From positions 62,001 to 126,000 of the forward strand of contig JADZCT010000038.1 of NCBI GenBank assembly GCA_020851455.1: a stretch of 64,000 nucleotides of DNA, in the 5' to 3' direction. This document shows, piece after piece, positions 63,072-64,000 of this stretch. The translations under genes and the position numbers were made by a program. Each line of letters begins with the position of its first letter. Within the stretch, counting starts at the first letter, position 1. The DNA is from Gemmatimonadaceae bacterium. Its GTDB lineage: Bacteria > Gemmatimonadota > Gemmatimonadetes > Gemmatimonadales > Gemmatimonadaceae. Under the pieces are notes generated by a model that had not been told where the DNA came from, made no database searches, and saw only the letters and a program-made list of their open reading frames with translations.

Positions 63072-64000
63072 GTGCGCATCTACCCCCGGATCGCCGCCAT
63101 GCTCGCCGCGCATGGCGCACTGCTCGCGGCGCAACAGCCGAACGGGAGCGCGCCTGCCGCCCCCGCCGCAATCGCGGCACGTACTGCAACGCCGATCCAG
63201 GTCGGTGCGCGCCTCAGCGAGGCGCAATGGTCGGCGGCGCAGGTGATCTCGTCGTTCACGCAGGTGGACCCCGTCGAAGGCGACGCCGCCAGCGAGCGCA
63301 CGGAAGTGAGGATCCTCTACGACGACGAGGCCCTCTACGTCGCCGCGCGGCTCTACGACCGCGGCGCGGTGAGCCACCGGCTTGGTCCCCGTGACATGCC
63401 GATCGGCGATTCCGACTGGTTCAGCGTGAACCTCGACAGCTACCACGACCGGCGCACCGCGTTCGTCTTCGAGGTGAACCCGGCAGGCGTGATGCGCGAT
63501 TACGTACGCACCACGAGCGCCGAAGGAAAGGAAGCCGACGACCTCACGTGGGATGCGGTCTGGGAAGTTGCTGCCTCGACCGACAGCCTTGGCTGGATGG
63601 CGGTGTTCCGCATCCCCTTTCACCAGCTCAGGTTCAGCCCCGCGCGGGAGCAGGTATGGGGCCTGCAGCTTGGCCGCACCATCGGGCGGATGAACGAATA
63701 CGCCGTCTTCTCGTTCACGCCCAAACGCGAACGCGGCGGCATCGCCAGCTATGGCCTGCTCACAGGGATACGCGACATCCGTCCGGGCAAGCGGCTGGAA
63801 GTGCTGCCATACGTCGTCGCCCGCGGCGAGTACGTGGATCCCGGGCCAAACCCGTACCGGAGCGATGCGGAGCGGAGCGCGTCAACGGGTGTTGACGTGA
63901 AGTACCGCGTCACGTCCGACCTGACGCTCAACGCGACCATCAACCCGGATTTCGGACAGGTCGAGGTTGACCCGGCGGTCGTCAACCTCGGCGTGTACGA
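63072..64000 (+). CDS. DUF5916-type secreted protein with CBM9-like domain (3' truncated)
   Basis: About 310 residues are visible and the frame is open to the window edge. A hydrophobic leader (IAAMLAAHGALLAAQ) is followed by a CBM9-like domain. It has ARLSEAQWSAAQVISSFTQV, ERTEVRILYDDEALYVAARL, WFSVNLDSYHDRRTAFVFEV, then NPAG and WDAVWEV. The start of an outer-membrane barrel-like DUF5916 domain follows (VKYRVTSDLTLNATINPDFG, then QVEVDPAVVNL). These are large outer-membrane proteins of unknown transport or binding function. The GTG start at 63072 is chosen as the first start before the leader. Confidence 0.85.
   Translation, partial: MRIYPRIAAMLAAHGALLAAQQPNGSAPAAPAAIAARTATPIQVGARLSEAQWSAAQVISSFTQVDPVEGDAASERTEVRILYDDEALYVAARLYDRGAVSHRLGPRDMPIGDSDWFSVNLDSYHDRRTAFVFEVNPAGVMRDYVRTTSAEGKEADDLTWDAVWEVAASTDSLGWMAVFRIPFHQLRFSPAREQVWGLQLGRTIGRMNEYAVFSFTPKRERGGIASYGLLTGIRDIRPGKRLEVLPYVVARGEYVDPGPNPYRSDAERSASTGVDVKYRVTSDLTLNATINPDFGQVEVDPAVVNLGVY

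Overview
The window is 64 kb of high-GC, densely packed bacterial chromosome. Many neighbouring genes overlap by exactly 4 bp (ATGA, GTGA or TTGA), so translational coupling is common. A Gemmatimonadota-like soil or environmental bacterium is my inference. It rests on a SusC/SusD pair in a high-GC Gram-negative genome, a plug-only CarboxypepD protein, LPS-core genes, menaquinone-type UbiA/UbiD/UbiX/UbiE genes, a large S9 peptidase and a DUF5916 outer-membrane protein. No rRNA or tRNA was found to confirm it.

Layout. 1-5.1 kb: end of a probable class III cyclase, Kdo-kinase-like and heptosyltransferase-like LPS genes, a divergent NarL-type regulator and PAS kinase, then maf and dtd. 5.1-10.5 kb: a DHA2 efflux pump followed by an accessory island. 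The island has an IS3-family remnant, an EcoRII-like endonuclease, a divergent Dcm-like cytosine-5 methyltransferase with an N-terminal HTH, a Vsr mismatch endonuclease, and a second transposase remnant. Base composition falls visibly inside the island (32 of 60 bases are G or C in 9061-9120, against 43 of 60 in 16561-16620). 10.6-19.5 kb: glmS, a glmM-like gene, a trans-sulfuration enzyme, an M48 protease, purD, mutM and a UvrC/Cho-like GIY-YIG nuclease. 19.4-26.1 kb: a leftward SusC-SusD-DUF4397-plug-only operon.

26.5-30.7 kb: a phosphoesterase, then ubiX, ubiA, ubiD and ubiE homologues in one tight operon. This set matches the last steps of futalosine-type menaquinone synthesis. 30.8-32.6 kb: an ECF sigma factor with two small membrane proteins. 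32.7-34.5 kb: SAM hydroxide adenosyltransferase and an Mrp ATPase. 34.6-42.4 kb: four type IV prepilin-like genes behind a PilS/PilR-like pair and an NrnA-like phosphoesterase. 42.5-48.3 kb: APC permease, guaB, a small DUF2281-like protein, an M15 peptidase and an SH3 protein. 48.4-56.2 kb: gpmI, a barrel-like protein, mobA, dacB, moeA, a chain of two micro-ORFs around a membrane zinc-ribbon protein, and argJ. 56.3-64 kb: S9 peptidase, sixA, a small membrane protein, pncB-pncA, lplA and a truncated DUF5916 gene.

The observations most worth following are these. (1) The EcoRII/Dcm/Vsr island has a possible methyltransferase operator next to the methyltransferase start. (2) The micro-ORF chain 54108-54996 includes a 38-codon ORF made of two 15-residue repeats and locked by 4-bp overlaps to both neighbours. 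(3) The SusCD operon carries a plug-only protein and a DUF4397 lipoprotein. (4) A PilW-like prepilin carries a fibronectin-III-like C-terminus.
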